A stretch of 64,000 bases of DNA from Nocardia coubleae NBRC 108252 (GTDB taxonomy: Bacteria; Actinomycetota; Actinomycetes; Mycobacteriales; Mycobacteriaceae), in NCBI RefSeq assembly GCF_001612805.1, contig NZ_BDBD01000025.1:62001-126000 (forward strand), written 5' to 3'. Position numbers and translations under genes: made by a program. Of the stretch, positions 62,188 through 64,000 are shown in pieces; the stretch's first letter is position 1, and each line of letters starts with the position of its first letter. The notes beneath the pieces are model-generated. The model did no database searches and was not told the DNA's origin. It saw nothing but the letters and a program-made list of their open reading frames with translations.

Positions 62188-62222
62188 CACGGTGCGTCGT
62201 TCTCGGGGAAGGGCGCACCGTG
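62188..62222 (+). terminator. Hairpin after the first NlpC/P60 gene
   Basis: CACGGTGCG (62188-62196) pairs with CGCACCGTG (62214-62222), loop 17 nt, followed by ACCCTTTC. It starts 10 bp after the stop and is a candidate terminator. Confidence 0.55.
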
Positions 62223-62358
62223 ACCCTTTCGTGCCCCACTGGACACGAACCCTCGCCGTTCCGTAATCTGATCGAGACCTTCGTGGCGGACGAGGAAGTC
62301 CGGGTTCAGGTAAGGCGCTTGCATCGTCGGATATCGAGAGAACGGGGCACGGGGCACT

Positions 62359-63423
62359 GTGAGATCACAACACCGGAGATTTCACGCAGCGCGTGGATTG
62401 GCCGGAGCCCTGTCCGCGACCGTCCTGGTATGCACCGCCGCCGTGGCCGGCCCCTCCTCGGCCGACCCGGTCGCCCTCCCCACCACCGCCGGTGACGCGA
62501 TCGCCCGCATGGTCGACCTGTCCCGGCAGGCCGAAGCGGTCAACCAGGAATCCCTCACCGCGCAAAGCGAACTCGACGCGAAACTGGCCGTCCAGCGCGA
62601 TGTCGACGCCGCGCTCGCCGCCGCGACGGCCGTAGCCGACGCCGCCCGCGCCGAGGTGCGCAAGTTCCAGCCGATGATCGACCGCGCCGCCGTGGCCGCT
62701 TACACCGGCGCGCGCACCGACCGCATGTTCGCCGTGCTGTCGAGCAACTCCCCCCAGCAACTGCTGGACAAGATGTCTACCCTCGACGTGCTGTCCCAGC
62801 AGACCGCCGACTCGGTCCGCGAATTCAAGAAGGCCGCCGACGCGGCGACCGCCGCCGAGACCACCGCCCGCACCGCCGCCGATGCCGCCCGCGCCGCGAC
62901 CGCCGCCGCCGAGGCCGTGCGCGCCGATGTCGACCGCAAGCGTGCCGACCTCGCGGCCGCGACCACCCAGGTCGTCGAGGCGTGGGGCGCGCTGTCGGCC
63001 CGCGACAAGTCAACTCTCGCCGGCTCCCCCTTCCCGCCCGGCTTCGATCGCGACAGCCTGCTCGCGGGCCTCGTTCCCGGCAGCGGAACGAGCGCGCTGG
63101 CCGCCGCCCTCACCCGGGTCGGCGATCCGTACGTGTGGGGCGCCACGGGCCCCGACCAGTTCGACTGCTCCGGTCTCGTGCAGTGGGCCTTCAAGCAGGT
63201 CGGCAAGAACGTCCCGCGTACCAGTTCCGCGCAGGCCGGGTACGGCACGCCCGTCGCCAAGGAAGATCTGCAACCCGGTGACGTGGTGCTGTTCTATCCG
63301 GAGATCTCGCACGTCGGGATCTACGCGGGCAACGGAATGATGGTGCACGCCTCCACCTTCGGCGTACCCGTCGCCGTCGCACCGATCGACACCACCCCCT
63401 ATCACTCGGCCCGGCGATACTGA
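62359..63423 (+). CDS. RipC-like NlpC/P60 hydrolase with coiled-coil regulatory domain
   Basis: The 354-residue exported protein has a signal peptide (cleavage near PSSA, about residue 35), a long alanine-rich coiled coil (about 45-210) and a C-terminal NlpC/P60 domain (FDCSGLVQWAFKQVGKNVPRTSSAQ, GDVVLFYPEISHVGIYAGNG, MMVHASTFG). This layout matches RipC (Rv2190c), where FtsEX-type partners act on the coiled coil to release autoinhibition. The GTG at 62359 is used. Synteny with Rv2190c-Rv2191 supports the call. Confidence 0.88.
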   Translation: MRSQHRRFHAARGLAGALSATVLVCTAAVAGPSSADPVALPTTAGDAIARMVDLSRQAEAVNQESLTAQSELDAKLAVQRDVDAALAAATAVADAARAEVRKFQPMIDRAAVAAYTGARTDRMFAVLSSNSPQQLLDKMSTLDVLSQQTADSVREFKKAADAATAAETTARTAADAARAATAAAEAVRADVDRKRADLAAATTQVVEAWGALSARDKSTLAGSPFPPGFDRDSLLAGLVPGSGTSALAAALTRVGDPYVWGATGPDQFDCSGLVQWAFKQVGKNVPRTSSAQAGYGTPVAKEDLQPGDVVLFYPEISHVGIYAGNGMMVHASTFGVPVAVAPIDTTPYHSARRY

Positions 63424-63427
63424 GGCC

Positions 63428-64000
63428 GTGAACGTGCGCACCTGGCTGTCGGCGCGTGGCCGACTCGAATTCTGTCTCACGCTCGCGTCGGTCACCCTGC
63501 TGACCGGGGCGTGCGTCGCCCTGATCCTGGTGCCGCGCAACGCCGGACCGCTGCAGCTGGCCACCGATCAGGCCGAGGTGCTCGGCACGACCGTCGGCAT
63601 CGACGATCCGCGTCTGGCCCCGGTGCGCCGCGAGGTGCAGCCGTTCGGCCCGATCCTGGTGCGTCAGGTCGAGGCCGGTGGCGCCGACACCGCGCTGGTG
63701 GTCGCTCATCCGGGCCACGAAGCCGATCTCGAGGTGCTCGAGGCCCAGCTCGCGCCCGCGATCGCCGACGTCAGCGCCGTGTGGGGCACCGAGTGGAACC
63801 GGGCACCAGTCATCGTGGTCGCGAGCAACAGCGCCGAGTTCACCGCGTTGACCCGCCGGGCGGGGGCGTCGACCACCGCCGACGTGGCCGCGGTGTCGTT
63901 GACCGGCTCCTACGTACCCGGTACCGAGCCCACCGAGCAGCGCATCGTGTTCAACCCCGATGCCCGTCGCCGCGTCGGTGACGAAGGCATGGCGACCCTG
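63428..64000 (+). CDS. Membrane-anchored extracytoplasmic protein (partial)
   Basis: The gene starts with GTG at 63428, 4 bp after the RipC-like gene, and runs off the right edge after 191 codons. It has one N-terminal membrane helix (TLASVTLLTGACVALILVP, about 18-36) and an extracytoplasmic domain with WGTEWNRAPVIVVASNSAEFTAL and a final RIVFNPDARRRVGDEGMATL. That last part resembles sequences just before the HExxH helix of some actinobacterial metallopeptidase-like proteins, but the motif itself would lie outside the window, so this is only a suggestion. Confidence 0.7.
   Translation, partial: MNVRTWLSARGRLEFCLTLASVTLLTGACVALILVPRNAGPLQLATDQAEVLGTTVGIDDPRLAPVRREVQPFGPILVRQVEAGGADTALVVAHPGHEADLEVLEAQLAPAIADVSAVWGTEWNRAPVIVVASNSAEFTALTRRAGASTTADVAAVSLTGSYVPGTEPTEQRIVFNPDARRRVGDEGMATL

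Noticed and set aside
1..64000. tRNA, rRNA, CRISPR, prophage or IS elements
   Set aside because: I looked for T-loop-like motifs, regularly spaced repeats, integrases and transposases on both strands and found none convincing. This is by eye, so a tRNA scan would be decisive.

Overview
The window is high-GC actinobacterial DNA from a mycolic-acid-type organism, most likely Nocardia or a close relative such as Rhodococcus. The evidence is gene order: the dcw (division and cell wall) cluster, then lppM, metF, a polyprenyl synthase, mptA, an Rv2175c-like regulator, pknL, aroG, an Rv2179c-like RNase, and qcrCAB/ctaE next to trpD. This follows the Mycobacterium tuberculosis Rv2150c-Rv2196 neighbourhood, with accessory blocks inserted. 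GTG starts, 4-bp ATGA/GTGA overlaps and several apparently leaderless genes fit the same group.

Positions 1-17560 (minus strand) hold a complete dcw cluster: mraZ, rsmH, an ftsL-like gene, pbpB, murE, murF, mraY, murD, ftsW, murG, murC, ftsQ, ftsZ, then pgeF and the start of a YggS-type gene. Three 10-bp-spaced GTGGG boxes upstream of mraZ look like MraZ operators. A second GTGGG array in the opposite orientation lies about 220 bp further upstream. Positions 17986-19719 hold a DUF3040 membrane protein, a HEPN-like protein and a GNAT acetyltransferase.

Positions 19716-24284 (plus) encode a carotenoid-tailoring set: a CrtO-type ketolase, a CruF-type hydratase, the lipoprotein LppM and a CruG-like glycosyltransferase. 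The early pathway (prenyl synthase, crtI, crtB) lies 16 kb away at 38971-44513, with the lipoglycan mannosyltransferase mptA embedded between crtI and crtB. No lycopene cyclase is visible.

Positions 25339-36926 are the main accessory block. A SAM-sensing riboswitch of the SAM-I/SAM-IV clan sits directly over the ribosome binding site of a nine-gene, mostly overlapping operon: a luciferase-like (LLM) flavin monooxygenase, a family-5 solute-binding lipoprotein, two DppB/DppC-type permeases, a fused double ABC ATPase, two more LLM monooxygenases, a DUF1684 protein and a fourth LLM monooxygenase. I read it as a system that imports and oxidatively breaks down an unidentified organosulfur compound when S-adenosylmethionine is low. 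Its DppC permease has an unusual N-terminal heptapeptide repeat. A perfect 20-bp inverted repeat separates the operon from a DUF2867 gene, and metF follows in the opposite direction.

Positions 44779-53842 carry the Rv2175c-like regulator, pknL, aroG, the RNase and the cytochrome bcc-aa3 segment (ctaE, qcrC, qcrA, qcrB), including a 41-codon ORF that exactly fills the qcrC-qcrA gap. Positions 54023-56466 hold a small unknown gene, trpD, a stand-alone RAM-domain protein and a trpF-like gene. Positions 56630-60947 hold a DEDDh/GIY-YIG nuclease and an AAA+ ATPase paired with a membrane TPR protein. After a 661-bp non-coding stretch come two NlpC/P60 peptidoglycan hydrolases and a truncated membrane-anchored protein. 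I saw no tRNA, rRNA, CRISPR array, insertion sequence or phage gene.
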